Notes under the pieces: model-generated | The model's database searches: none | Told to the model about the DNA's origin: nothing | Seen by the model: only the letters and a program-made list of their open reading frames with translations | Program-made: the position numbers and the translations under genes | Assembly (NCBI RefSeq): GCF_000485595.1 | Contig: NW_014577148.1 | Location: 438,698 to 459,128, forward strand | Reading direction: 5' to 3' | Length of the DNA stretch: 20,431 nucleotides | Origin: Priapulus caudatus | Lineage: Eukaryota > Priapulida > Priapulimorpha > Priapulimorphida > Priapulidae | In this document: one piece after another, positions 9,601 to 18,397 of the stretch | Numbering within the stretch: position 1 is the stretch's first letter | Layout: each line of letters begins with the position of its first letter

Positions 9601-12240
9601 TCCCTATGTACAGTCACTCATCAAATTTAGCTTGATAATCATCATATTCATAGTTGCTAATCTTATTACATTTACAGACAAAATAGCTTTTTTGTGTATG
9701 TATGTGATTGGGTATTTTTTGTTTACAAGTGATAATGCCTGTCATTGTTGCCAAAATATTTTATTACAATATACAATGTCAAATATCATAAGTTAATTAA
9801 CTTGTCATTTACTTATATTTAAACACAAACCTTAATAATGCTAATTTAATACTAACTACCCCCTCCCCATAACACGTTTTTGAAAGTATCATTTTTGAAC
9901 ACGTTTGTATATTACACTGTTACACACGTGTCATCAATATTACAGTAACAAATAATTATATACAATACCTGCAATTTGCACTTGTGAATTATTTTCCCCA
10001 ATAGATGGCGCAACGATGTATTTTGGCCAGCTTATACCTGTTGTCCTGTTCATAAGGTCCTTGTACATACTAACGTTATTTGTTATTAATGTATTGACCT
10101 GTCATTTTCCCTTTTAAATAAAAACTCGGAAACATTTTTTAATGCTAGTGTGTTTGACTTTAGGTGAAGCCGAACCAATGTTGGTGTCCAAATATGTCAC
10201 TGTCCCAGAGAAAACGAAAGATTCGCTTGGCTTTGATAAGGTAACAATGATGTAGTTGTTCTGAAATATCTTGGATATATTGGTATGACTGTTTCAGATA
10301 TATTGTGGTGATATTCTTACACAAAATACAAACCTAGCAAGATGTATGCTAAGTCAAAAATTAGTTACAAAAAAGCTATCTTCACATCTTATTCTTGAAA
10401 GATCAGCGTGTGTTTATTGTTTAAGAAACATCTAGCATAATAGTATAACTGTAAAATATAAGTACATTTATAACTATAGAAGAAGCACACAGAAGTACAG
10501 ACAGTTGAAATATAGCAATCATAAGCTTTTATTACTCCTTACAAATCTAATATCTTTGTAAGTTACACAAGGTAAATGCTAACTGGCAAACAAGCGTCAG
10601 TGTTGTCATGTTCTTTTTTTAAATATAGCAGCATATATAGTATTTGTTTAGTACAAATAATTAGTATACTCAGTGTCTATGGTTAATTGCTTGAATGAAA
10701 TATTCCTGTAATATTTGCATGTAGTGCATGCAATATATATAGTTAGTTCATTTATTTTCATCAATTATAGGAACATAAAATGGGGAGATTTTCCTTAGTA
10801 TATTATCATAATGAGATATTGGGCACTATTTACCATACAATCAGCAAGAGGAGGGTTCCTAGATTCTGTGCCGATCTCTGGCCTGCCAAGTAGACTCCTT
10901 GGCCTTGTTAAAGACTAATTTGTCATGCAGAGGGTGGTCATAACTTAACTCATACACATTGTACATTCATGGCACTCTCAGCCAGTCTTAACAACTGAAA
11001 TGCGTACGCCAGGTTGTAACAGCTTTTATATTTGGTCCGTCTTTCTGTCTGTGAGTGGAATAAGCACAGTGTAAAGAGATAACAATTTGTGTATTGTTGG
11101 TACTAGGTAATGACCATTAATTATTTTGTTGTAGTTATTTAATATATTGAACTTTTAGTTGACTTTATTAATAGCAGTTAATAACATACTAAATGACCAT
11201 TAATGGTTATCCGAACGAGACGGGCGGGGAGTATTTTGTTCGGAAAACTGATCTGATCGTATTACCGTTAAATATTCACGAGACCTTGAGATCTTGTTCG
11301 GATAATCCGAAATTCGGATAATTGATGCTCGGATAACTGAGGTTTGACTGTATACCGTACGGGCATTATTTTTATCAATGATTGTCTATTTTGTGCACAT
11401 ATAGACTAATCAAATATAATTTTACAGTGCACTGCCATTCACATAATCATATCATTAACCAGAAAAATCTATGGTGTCCCCAGACATTATTCTGTGGTTG
11501 ATTACAATAAGGTGTGTATTAAATTATTAGTATACTCATGATATAATGTATATATATATGTATATGTATATATATATATGATATTTTTACACATCATTAA
11601 TAAATAAGTCTACCATATAGTACATCATATACACATGGACCACCATTCTTCTATTGACTAATAGCAGTTACAAATTTGAGCTCAAAATAAGTTGCCTGCT
11701 CAGGTCAAATGGTTTGCTTGCCGTGAATTTGCCTGCAAAGTGGCAAAGACTGGCACTGTGCTTTCTATTTTATCATTTTGTCACTACCTCTAGTCAAACT
11801 ACTGTGTGCACAGCTAATCTTGATGCAGCTTTAGCTCACATATCTCGTCTGAGAGTATCAACCTTGTAGAATATTGTATCGCGGTGCCACTTGCCACCTG
11901 CGAGTTAATTCATGACATGTTCTGTTGATTATTTCACTCTCGTAGCTTGTTAGCGTGACCTATTGTCCTCCATTTCGTTTTAAGTGTTTTCTGTCACAAT
12001 TAAGTATCTTCCCTGTTAACAACCTTTAAGTTCGCAAAGTTTCGTATGTTCTATCAAGCACGACCATGCCAATTAATTGCCAACATTGAACTGCTGTATG
12101 TGATCAGGTCAATCATATGCTAACATTGACCCAGCACATGGGCGGATCCAGAGGGGGGGTCGAGGGGGTCCGGACCCTCCCTTTTTACCACAAAAAAAGG
12201 GAAAAAAACACACACACATGCACGCACGCACGCACGCACG

Positions 12241-12275
<35 letters not shown>

Positions 12276-13082
12276 TCTTCTCTTATATTGTCTCCATAAA
12301 AAAATCTTGTTTAGCTCTAGTTTTTCTGATAAAGATTTACTTATATATATGTAAATTCGTTATAAAAACCTAGAAATGGTCAAAGGGGGGTCCGCAGGCG
12401 TCCGGGGGACCGGATCTGATAAATTTTTGCATTCTAGACATCAAAATTACTGCTCAGATGCTCTCAGAATGCACCAATTTTTTAAAAAAAATCTTGGGGG
12501 GGGTCCCCCAACCCCCACCCCTTAAGTGGCCTTCGGCAGCTTTTTAAAACACCAGAAAAAGTAAGCAGGAAAAAGTGCCCTTTATTTCTTCCTGGACACC
12601 CCTTTTCAAAAATCCTGGATCCGCCCCTGCAGCAACCACGTGCCAACACTGACCACATCAACCACATGGATGTGTTGCCCCAACAGCACATTGCCAACGG
12701 TGATCATGGCAAAGCGGATGCATGCGTGCTGGGATGGTTGATATATGAGCAACAGACTGCCACTCCCCGCCATCTTACCGTCGCATATACCATTTTTGTC
12801 TTCATCTGCTACTCCGTCATTAGACGTGCTTGTGTTGCTCACGGTGCAGGTGGCGCCACGACTCGTGTCCACCACACGTCCGTTACACGCACGTCAGACG
12901 ACCGTTTCTCTCGTAGGAGGCGCCACTCGTGCTTACGTCTCGGCCGTAGGCTGACATGTTGACTGTTGTGCGCAGGTGTTCCTGATCAACTTGCTGCGGC
13001 GACCCTTTCGTCGCCGACGCATGCTGGCGTCCCTGGCTGAACTTAGAGTTGACGCAGCTATAGTTGACGCTACGGACGGAAA
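3387..13082 (+). CDS. COLGALT1: Procollagen galactosyltransferase (COLGALT/GLT25D family), 5' nine exons, partial
   Basis: Nine exons join in frame to about 384 codons: 3387-3613, 4050-4278, 5160-5224, 5667-5736, 6708-6915, 7048-7167, 7643-7693, 10164-10240, 12976-13082, all with GT/AG borders. The family transfers galactose from UDP-galactose to hydroxylysine of collagen in the ER. Seen here: a hydrophobic signal peptide (about residues 8-28), the family block LVILARNKAHTLPQYLG, a DNTS glycosylation sequon, the DSD metal-binding motif (residues 155-157), SNFWCG, VPMIHSTFLIDLR, DDIIIFA, YICN, then GFDKVFLINL opening the C-terminal GT25 domain. Human COLGALT1 is 622 residues, so roughly the last 240, including its second acidic motif and any ER-retention tail, are missing. 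They were not found before the window ends. Assignment to COLGALT1 rather than COLGALT2 or CERCAM is not resolved; an invertebrate gene may predate that split. Confidence 0.93.
4050..4278 (+). CDS. COLGALT1: COLGALT exon 2: N-terminal GT domain
   Basis: The acceptor TTTCTCTAG ends at 4049 and the first G completes the split Trp codon. It encodes VRADHSIDNTSAVLREWV through DEIGPMDWPESRYYHI to RRMWADYAF. DNTS is an N-glycosylation sequon at the place where vertebrate COLGALT1 has DNTT. The donor is GTGCGT at 4279. This choice joins TTT to the TTT of exon 3 and gives exactly the family length between MWADY and the DxD motif. Reading on into the intron gives FVRNFWY and a (GTT)n string that does not match the family. 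Confidence 0.93.
4322..4386 (+). repeat. (GTT)n microsatellite in intron 2
   Basis: GTT/TTG trinucleotides with a few interruptions begin about 44 bases after the exon 2 donor. In the retained frame they would encode a valine run, so the apparent open extension of exon 2 is not coding. Confidence 0.85.
4387..5159. other. Remainder of intron 2
   Basis: Non-coding between the GTT array and the exon 3 acceptor. A short frame on each strand (4403-4726 minus, 4539-4754 plus) shows no family resemblance. The segment ends in TATTTTTCATTTCAG, a good polypyrimidine tract and acceptor. Confidence 0.7.
5160..5224 (+). CDS. COLGALT1: COLGALT exon 3: DxD motif
   Basis: 65 bases encoding FVDSDNFLEYEDTLNELIKQE plus two bases of the next codon. 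DSD corresponds to the DVD of human COLGALT1, a metal/nucleotide-sugar motif whose aspartates are reported to matter for activity. The donor GTTTGT at 5225 is non-consensus but keeps frame with exon 4, where AG+A gives Arg. Confidence 0.92.
5667..5736 (+). CDS. COLGALT1: COLGALT exon 4
   Basis: The acceptor CATTGCAG ends at 5666. It encodes LLVAPMLESSTAFSNFWCGQ then DEN, matching the family block VAPMLES..A.SNFWCG. The donor GTTAGT is at 5737, phase 0. A family comparison predicts GYY next, found at 6708. Confidence 0.93.
6029..6099. repeat. Short inverted and direct repeat cluster beside the foldback
   Basis: ATCAGGAGTGTATCAAA at 6029-6045 is perfectly inverted at 6083-6099. Between them GGAGTGTATCAAAATCA is repeated directly. 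The cluster lies immediately left of the foldback target duplication at 6103, and could be an older insertion scar or a local slippage product. Confidence 0.75.
6103..6112. repeat. Left target-site duplication of intron 4 foldback
   Basis: ATCACATACC, identical to 6631-6640 on the other side of the element. Confidence 0.9.
6113..6630. mobile_element. 518-bp foldback element in COLGALT intron 4, 10-bp target duplication
   Basis: The left arm 6113-6346 (234 bp) and right arm 6405-6630 (226 bp) are near-perfect reverse complements. The only differences I found are an 8-bp insertion in the left arm (ATGGTCCA near 6189) and one substitution. The spacer is 58 bp. The ends are TAGCTCTAGTACTATAGC and its complement. 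ATCACATACC stands at 6103-6112 and again at 6631-6640, a perfect 10-bp target-site duplication. Each arm starts with a smaller hairpin, CTATAGCCC pairing with GGGCTATAG around a GC-rich loop. No coding capacity. Long arms and a 9-11 bp duplication fit a non-autonomous Mutator-like/foldback element (inference). It ends 77 bases before the exon 5 acceptor. Confidence 0.93.
6631..6640. repeat. Right target-site duplication of intron 4 foldback
   Basis: ATCACATACC, identical to 6103-6112. It lies directly against the last base of the right arm. Confidence 0.9.
6708..6915 (+). CDS. COLGALT1: COLGALT exon 5
   Basis: It encodes GYYKRTEEYLPTLQRERLGC, then FHVPMIHSTFLIDLRQR and HAVDDIIIFAQSARDAG. This matches the family blocks GYY.R, RRGCF.VPM.HSTFLIDLR and DDII.FA closely. 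The acceptor is ACGAAG, with a poor pyrimidine tract, but the exact family fit at GYY supports it. The donor GTATGT is at 6916, leaving one base (G) completed by exon 6. Confidence 0.94.
7048..7167 (+). CDS. COLGALT1: COLGALT exon 6
   Basis: The acceptor GGTTTCAG ends at 7047. It encodes IPMYICNHKEFGHMSVPRQP, then RETLEYDEECFANLKLDAM and one extra base. MYICN..E.G corresponds to MYVCNKEVYGYLPVP in human COLGALT1. The donor GTATTT at 7168 is weak but in the right phase (one base carried over). Confidence 0.9.
   Translation, partial: VFQCTFVIIKSLVTCQFHGSPERLWSTMKNASPISNWMQ
7643..7693 (+). CDS. COLGALT1: COLGALT exon 7, 51-bp possible cassette exon
   Basis: A 51-base exon between TTATTTCAG and GTATGT, phase-symmetric, so skipping it keeps the frame. 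It encodes TQYSQWEYRWNKTRKHYG counting the split codons, with an NKT sequon and many aromatic and basic residues. It lies in the linker between the two glycosyltransferase domains, where human COLGALT1 has only about five residues before AEPS. Its reality rests on splice sites and phase rather than on conservation. Confidence 0.72.
7694..10163. other. Intron 7, AT-rich, no gene recognised
   Basis: 2.47 kb between exons 7 and 8. Apart from three tandem copies of TAATACTATAGA near 8262-8299 and scattered short open frames (9088-9796) with no family resemblance, nothing was identified. It ends with TTTGACTTTAG before exon 8. Confidence 0.7.
10164..10240 (+). CDS. COLGALT1: COLGALT exon 8: inter-domain linker
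   Basis: It encodes EAEPMLVSKYVTVPEKTKDS then LGFDK, matching [20 protein letters not shown] of the human protein. The first two bases complete a Gly codon begun in exon 7, or a Ser codon if exon 7 is skipped. The donor GTAACA is at 10241, phase 0. Confidence 0.92.
10241..11204. other. First part of intron 8
   Basis: AT-rich, non-coding, no recognisable element. The whole intron runs 10241-12975 (2.7 kb) and carries the two DNA element remnants listed separately. Confidence 0.6.
11205..11352. mobile_element. pogo/Tigger-like element remnant
   Basis: The right end reads GGATAACTGAGGTTTGACTG followed by TA. Its reverse complement starts CAGTCAAACCTC..TTATCC, typical of pogo/Tigger terminal repeats, which insert at TA. 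Inside are several GTTATCCGAAC / TTCGGATAA words and the palindrome TTCGGATAATCCGAA at 11297-11311. No matching left terminus was seen, so this is probably a fragment. It has no coding capacity. Confidence 0.55.
11353..12136. other. Middle of intron 8
   Basis: AT-rich, with a TATATG-type simple repeat at about 11541-11581. The 71-codon frame at 11654-11869 resembles nothing known to me. Words like TGCCAACATTGA and TGCTAACATTGACC recur at 12076-12131 and again after the MITE near 12642. Confidence 0.6.
12137..12629. mobile_element. hAT-like MITE in intron 8
   Basis: The left end CATGGGCGGATCCAGAGG and the right end CCTGGATCCGCCCCTG are inverted with one clear mismatch, a pattern common to hAT-type terminal repeats (CAGGGGCGGATCC). 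Inside are G-rich and C-rich patches near both ends and a CA/CGCA microsatellite at 12209-12276. The expected 8-bp target duplication is not visible, so the exact ends may be off or eroded. It lies about 350 bases before exon 9. Open frames crossing it are low complexity. Confidence 0.65.
12209..12276. repeat. CA/CGCA microsatellite inside the MITE
   Basis: ACAC, then CACG tetramers, CGCG, then about 13 CA dinucleotides. It is a potential Z-DNA tract and length-variable. Confidence 0.9.
12976..13082 (+). CDS. COLGALT1: COLGALT exon 9: start of the GT25 domain
   Basis: The acceptor GTGCGCAG ends at 12975. It encodes VFLINLLRRPFRRRRMLASL and then AELRVDAAIVDATDGK, matching VFMINLRRRQDRRERML..L and VEAVDGK in human COLGALT1, the opening of the Glyco_transf_25 domain. 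The residue before the second RR is Phe, where the family normally has Asp or Glu. The donor GTAAGT is at 13083 and is strong. No following exon was found in the remaining 7.3 kb. Confidence 0.93.
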
Positions 13083-14172
13083 GTAAGTCAGAGTTATAAC
13101 TTTCCGCATGCGATCCCACTACTTTTTCCCCAGATGGGTCTATAGGTGGGAGGGAATTCGTGGGAGTGATTGAAAATGTGGGTGGAAATTGTTGGTAGGT
13201 GATTCTATGGGGGCATGGCAAATTGGAGTGAGTTGGAGTGAAACAGTCGTGTGGTTATATTGGTGTTGGTTGGGTGTAGGGTGGCGTAGGGGTTGAAGGG
13301 TGTAAGTTGAAGGAGAGTTATATACACAGGACAGAATTTGGAGCTAAGTAGATCACATGAGTGGAAGTCGAGGTTTTTTAGATACAGGTGTCAAGCAGCT
13401 TTAGTCACTTTGGCAATAACTGCATGCGATTGTTTGAGAAATATCTGGCCGAAAAGGTTTGTTACATTGCCATACATGATTGCAAAAATGTATATATGAG
13501 CAAAAAGCCAACGTGCTTAAGAATTTAGGCTTTGATGTAATTGGACCTTTTTTGTTCATTTTTATTGGCTTGAATATTTTTTTGAAGTTGTGTTAATTGT
13601 TCTGATGATATGGAGGGCAGTTAGTTCCCTATTGCATTGAACAGAGATAGAGATCTTCATTTCAACGTCGACTATATTATGTATCGGGCAATTATTGCTG
13701 CGACTCTATTCTAGGTGGCAGCAGTAGTCCACGTTATAATCGACCCGTGAGCCGACTGTCTAGGTTTGCCAGTGTGATTATTTTATATTGGTTAATGGTA
13801 TGTTTGCCCACTTTACAAGAGCCTAAAGGCAAATACAATTAGGAACGGGGAGATTGTCTGCGATTATATTCAGGTTCAGGGACAGATATAAAACAGTTGA
13901 AAGGGGAAGTTTGCAGAGTTAGCAATACGGAGTGCACAAATGGGTTTTACACATTTAAAGAAATAGGGTTGCAATCCAAAAGATTCTAAAACGCAAGTGT
14001 TCTAAATAAAAATCATATTCTGTAAATATCGGCTAGTAGACGCTGCTTTTCTTCCCATTGGCCAATCCCTCTGTCTTTATCTACCTTGCAGTTGCACCTG
14101 TGTGACTTCTATGACTAATATCTAATGAAGTATTCCTGGCCCTTTATTGTAGACTCGTTATGTACATTAGCT
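13083..14172. other. Start of presumed intron 9
   Basis: No coding block of the GT25 domain, on either strand, and no clear mobile element. T/G-rich early (13140-13320), then AT-rich. Confidence 0.55.
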
Positions 14173-14398
14173 CAGTGGCGTAGTTAGGGGGTGGGGGGGC
14201 AAAGGGGGCCATGGCCCCCTGTTGATTCAAAAGTTCAAAAAATAAAAATTGTTCTACTAAAAAGAGAATTGTCGTAGTCAAAATGAAGGCTGTACATGTA
14301 CTCAAAAGTGCCTCAAATACCATCTGCAATCTACATTTTCCAAATTTTCTATACCCCACCTGTTTTTTACCCCCCTTGGAATCCTGGATCTGCCACTG
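14173..14398. mobile_element. Short hAT-like MITE, 226 bp
   Basis: The left end CAGTGGCGTAGTTAGG and the right end CCTGGATCTGCCACTG are imperfectly inverted. The last 22 or so bases resemble the right end of the MITE at 12137-12629 (AATCCTGGATCYGCC). A perfect 16-bp palindrome, GGGGGCCATGGCCCCC, sits near the left end at 14204-14219. No 8-bp target duplication is evident. No coding capacity. Confidence 0.6.
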
Positions 14399-15743
14399 AA
14401 CAGTTACATGTCTTGGAAGCAGAGAACAACGAACAAACATGTCGCCCTTTTGCATGGCGCCCAAAACAGATTGAGAGGTGCAGGTGGGGGAGCGTGGGGT
14501 GTGGAGAGGGAGGCAGAGGAACAATTAAAATATTAAGTCATCCACTATTTTGCGCAGTTTGCTGTTTTTGGCCCCTCTGTTAAAAAATCTTGGCTACTGT
14601 GAGTACGCCCTGCATTAGCTAAGCTCAGTGTTTGAATAGAATCACCAGTATGTCTCTGACTGCACGGCCGCAATCATCACTTGTCCTATGTAGATTTCCA
14701 TTGCTTGAAATACAGGAATTTTGGCAGCCTTTGTACAGACGTTTTGCATTAGGCTGGCAGATTCCGGTTGTCATTACTATGTCATAAATGACAAACAACT
14801 CGGATAGATTTAATGGCTCTATTGACCAACATGTCGTGGATTTTACATCACATGTTTCAAATAAGCGGCTTTCAGCTACACGTATTTAGGAACCAGCCTG
14901 TAAGTGAAGCAATTATGATTTGTATAAATAGTATGTTGTAGGCCCGGCTAAACTCAAAGAAAAGTGAAGCAGACATAAATTCAATCGCCTCTTAGATCCA
15001 CTTAGCGCAGCATTGATAGTTGTACTAACCAGTTTGTTAGTGAAGCACTGCTAGATACGTGTTCTAGCAGTTCTAGTTCATGCTAGCAGTACTAGCAGTG
15101 TAATAGCAGTACTAGTTCAGGCAGTTGTAACTTTGCCGCTGCTGCCACTAGCGGCGCCACTGCCGCGTGAGCACATGTTCAGGTACTCTCCACTGAAGAT
15201 TCACAGTCATACGCCAGCGTCGAGATGTGGGCTAATAGCAGTGGTTTAACGTCCTGCAGGTTTTGTCATGGCCTGATGATGGAGGGTCCATTTATATCGC
15301 AGGGCAGTCTTCAGAGAGCCATTATGTCCCCGCCTGTGTGCCCTCAGCGCACGGGACATGATAGAATATGCATAAGAAAGATAGAGACGCGGTAAATGCG
15401 GCTAGGCCCTTGTGACGTGGAAATAATTGATGTGTTCGCAGCGATCGGAACGAAGAATAATGGGAAGCTTACCGTCTAGAAATCATCAATGGGAATCTAA
15501 TTGAGAAGGATGCATGTAAAATGCGCCCCGATGGATAGCATTTCAATAACTAATACTATACTCATGTACACCAATTACTCAATCTTATTCTCTCCGTGTC
15601 TCTCTACTCCCCACTTCCCTTATCTTAGTATCCGGCTCGCTGTGTGGCCAACCTAACCGCGCTCTTTTCTATGCTTGCATTCAGTCGCTAATTCACCCAT
15701 CTCTTGTGAACAAAGATAACAAGTGGGTCATCTTTCGCAGTCA
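14399..15743. other. Unassigned stretch
   Basis: No gene recognised. Three words AGTGAAGCA recur near 14903, 14965 and 15041, and CTAGCAGTACTAG-like words cluster at 15063-15115. 15225-15375 has a mildly repeat-like look but no match I can name. Confidence 0.5.
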
Positions 15744-15774
15744 CTAGAGTCCCCTTTAAATGGAGGGACTCTAG
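15744..15774. repeat. Perfect 10-bp hairpin
   Basis: CTAGAGTCCC at 15744-15753 pairs with GGGACTCTAG at 15765-15774 around an 11-base loop. It is not a histone-type stem-loop and its role is unknown. Confidence 0.7.
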
Positions 15775-17290
15775 CAGCCACGAGGGTATTCAGTCACGTC
15801 TGCCAATCGGGCGGCCATCTTTGTTTGTCGAACACCAATCAGGAGCGTCGAGATTAGGTTGTACGCATGTCATCATTAGTGCGCCTGCTAAACTGCGTCG
15901 TAGTGCGAAGAGTGTCGTCAAAATGTTTGCGCTCTTCTCGAAGCTGAAGTGGAGAAAATTAAAAGCGTGAGAGCGTTTTTCAAGCGCAATGATTTTCGCG
16001 AGTATCTCTCTGCACGCCAATCGTAAAAAAGGAGTTGAGGGAAGGGGTAAGGGGTTACCATGACGATGCACAGTAGCTTTGTCACGAGCGCGGCAGATAC
16101 GAGTGCTAGAGAAGCATGTGTATATGTGCAGGCGTGCGTTAGTGGGCAGGTGGGTGATCATAGGATGGTGTGGTAATGCTAGCGCGGGGTTAAACCGATG
16201 TGTTCGCTACAAACCATCAAGCATTATTAATGCAAATGCAAGATGCAAATTTGTGCATTTTATGATAATTTGTGATAATTTGTGCAATTCCTGCTATCAT
16301 TGTACTCGTATATCCACACTTACAGCAGCACTGAGACAGCAGTGAAGGCACCGGTCTGCGAACCGCCTACATCGCGACACGTTAACAGACGCGACAACGT
16401 CTACATTTGATGTTAAGGGCAGCCGCGAAAGCAACCTGGTTGTGGTAGATGCTTTGGAGGGGAAGCGAAAGTGGGGGGTGGGGGAGGGTGAGCACCGCAT
16501 TCACGAGGATGTAAACATTGTGTGAACCTGTTTGTTGTCAATACCACACCGCTTCTCGCTGTGCCTGCCCGTGGTAGAAGCCAAGCGGTGAATGGCCACC
16601 GAATGGTTCCCGCTTGACGTAAAGGCATTCATAACCAGCAGCGCGTGTTCAAACAGACGCATTAAGGCCATATATTGCCACAGCGCTGCCGCGGAGATGT
16701 CAAACAAATGCGTTTCCCGTTCGTCTATACACGGCGCATAAAAGCTGACGTGGCGTTATTTTTTCGGCGCCTAGATGACCGAGTTTAGGCGGTATTTATA
16801 TTACGCTGACGAAAAGGCGAGGCATTGCCCATAAGGTAAAAATTTCTGAGTGAAAGTCGAAGCGAAACAAGTTAACAATGCATGCAAACTGTTTTACATA
16901 TGAAATTCTATGTTATATCTGATGCACGGTAATTTATTCGGACCATATTTCCGCGCAAACACTTCCCTTTCACGCCTTTATGGGGAGCATGTAGTAAATG
17001 TGTTATATGAGAACGATTATTGGCCAAGCAACGGCTGCAATATACCTAGCGGGCGAAAATTGGATTTTGTCGACTCACGAGTTGTCGAGACTGGCACGCG
17101 TACTAGTACGTGCAGAAATTCTGCACCTCTCACAGTTTAATTGTTCAGAAAAAAGCCGATATCCTTCGTTTCGTCGGTAAAATTCCCCTTAGGTTCGCGG
17201 CATGGGTTCGCACGCCGTCGCCATGTAATCGCACACGCCCGCGTACTTACGATCTGCACTGGTGTGTAGGGTGCAGCGTTGCAGCCGGCT
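15775..17290. other. GC-richer unassigned stretch
   Basis: Richer in CpG than the gene region. Overlapping open frames on both strands (for example 15790-16161 minus, 16910-17140 plus) show no family resemblance or splice continuity. It could contain an unrecognised regulatory or first-exon region. Confidence 0.45.
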
Positions 17291-17505
17291 GAAAGGTGCG
17301 ATAGGATATGTTTACTAGGCACTTCTAATTTTAACATATATTTCACGATATATTAAAGAATGATACAAAAACCCTAACCCTAACCCTAACCCTAACCCTA
17401 ACCCTGACCCTAACTCTAACCCTAACCCTAACCCTGACCCTAATTAAATTTAAAATATATGTTAAAATTAGAAGTGCCTAGTAAACATATCCTATCGCAC
17501 CTTTC
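17291..17505. mobile_element. Foldback element with telomere-like CCCTAA core (element 2)
   Basis: 53-bp arms at 17291-17343 and 17453-17505 are perfect reverse complements, starting GAAAGGTGCGATAGG. Between them are 27 bases of AT-rich sequence and then twelve telomere-like hexamers. The arms do not resemble those of element 1. Just outside the right arm is another hairpin, ACCGCTGC-GTTCAG-GCAGCGGT (17506-17527), with a degenerate counterpart left of the left arm, so the true element may be longer. I could not define a target duplication. Confidence 0.8.
17372..17443. repeat. Interstitial telomere-like repeat, (CCCTAA)12
   Basis: Twelve tandem hexamers, nine exact CCCTAA, two CCCTGA and one CTCTAA, C-rich strand on + as in element 1. 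Confidence 0.95.
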
Positions 17506-17604
17506 ACCGCTGCGTTCAGGCAGCGGTGAGATGCGCTTGTGTCGTGTTTCCGTGACGGTCGTCTAAACGCTGGGATGAGCAAGCCCACCAGCCTTCTCTT
17601 TATC

Positions 17605-17775
17605 TGTCGCATTCTCCCTTCTCCCCCACCGCGATCCACTCCTCCACCCTTCTTCTTAACACTCCCGAGTCCTTATCTCCACCTCCCCCGTTTCTTTTTT
17701 CTCCCCACCACTCATCATCCACCTCCTTTTTCATTCTCCCCGTCTTCCTCGTCCTCCTCTTTCTTTCAGCCTCTC
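17605..17775 (+). repeat. Polypyrimidine tract
   Basis: About 170 bases composed almost wholly of C and T on the + strand. Such tracts can form triplex DNA. The open frame across it translates to Pro/Ser/Phe strings and is not a gene. Confidence 0.8.
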
Positions 17776-18126
17776 ATTCACGTCTCCTGTCGCTACACCG
17801 CTCTTCGCCTATTGCGTATTATAGCTTTCATGCAACATTCCGTGATACGTAATCAGTGCGTGCAATTACGGCCGATGTTATCCGTTTAAATGTAGTGATT
17901 TCGGGTTTCTTGGTATGTGGATATGATTCAATCGTAGTACTACTAATGAACTCTTGGATGCGTGCCTGATACTGATACGCAATTATCCGTCTTGTGCTGA
18001 ATCGCATAGAAAGGGCATAGAGGGTCATTTAAAGTGCACGCACACGTCCAGCAATTTTATTAAAAAAATACGGTTAGAATTTGATAGATTTTAGTATCAG
18101 TGATAAATCTGTGAAATCCGACAAAG
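17776..18126. other. Unassigned stretch before SINE
   Basis: No feature recognised on either strand. Confidence 0.5.
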
Positions 18127-18395
18127 GGTAGCGATGGCTCAATCGAGTGCTCGCTTCGCATGTGGAAGGTCGGGGGTTCAACTCCCGGCCGGGTCATACC
18201 AAAGCCTTGAAAAATGGTACACACGGCTTCTCTGCTTAGCATTCAGCAAATAGAGATAGAGTGTGGCAAGTTAACTCGCAGTGCTACCAGTGGCCTAACC
18301 CCCCCTACTGTAGTATTTACTGTGAAAGCAGCTGCGGGGCCTCAGGGTTACGGAAACGGATATAGGCGCCGCCCTATGCGCCTATCTTCCAAATA
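18127..18395 (+). mobile_element. tRNA-derived SINE, complete copy
   Basis: The head is tRNA-like: A box TGGCTCAATCG at 18135-18145, B box GGTTCAACTCC at 18175-18185, spaced as in tRNA genes. The region GCTTCGCATGT resembles the anticodon arm of a tRNA-Ala with anticodon CGC (inference). The body matches the copy at 1375-1595. The 3' end, GCCCTATGCGCCTATC, is followed by CCAAATAAACTG and a long CTG/CTA array, which may derive from the SINE tail. Not a functional tRNA gene: the acceptor stem and CCA-end region are not maintained. Confidence 0.82.
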
Positions 18396-18397
18396 AA

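Noticed and set aside
12606-12962. Overlapping frames on both strands between the MITE and exon 9
   Set aside because: The minus frame has a superficially protein-like composition, but it starts in the MITE, has no recognisable motif, and overlaps equally long plus frames.
15790-16161. 123-codon minus-strand frame
   Set aside because: No family resemblance, no splice continuity, and a competing plus-strand frame overlaps its end.
17372-17443. Chromosome end or subtelomere
   Set aside because: The repeat block is short, degenerate and enclosed by perfect inverted arms with complex sequence on both sides.
18127-18196. Genuine tRNA gene (Ala-like)
   Set aside because: A and B boxes are present but acceptor-stem pairing is not evident, and the sequence continues into a body shared with a second dispersed copy, so it is a SINE head.
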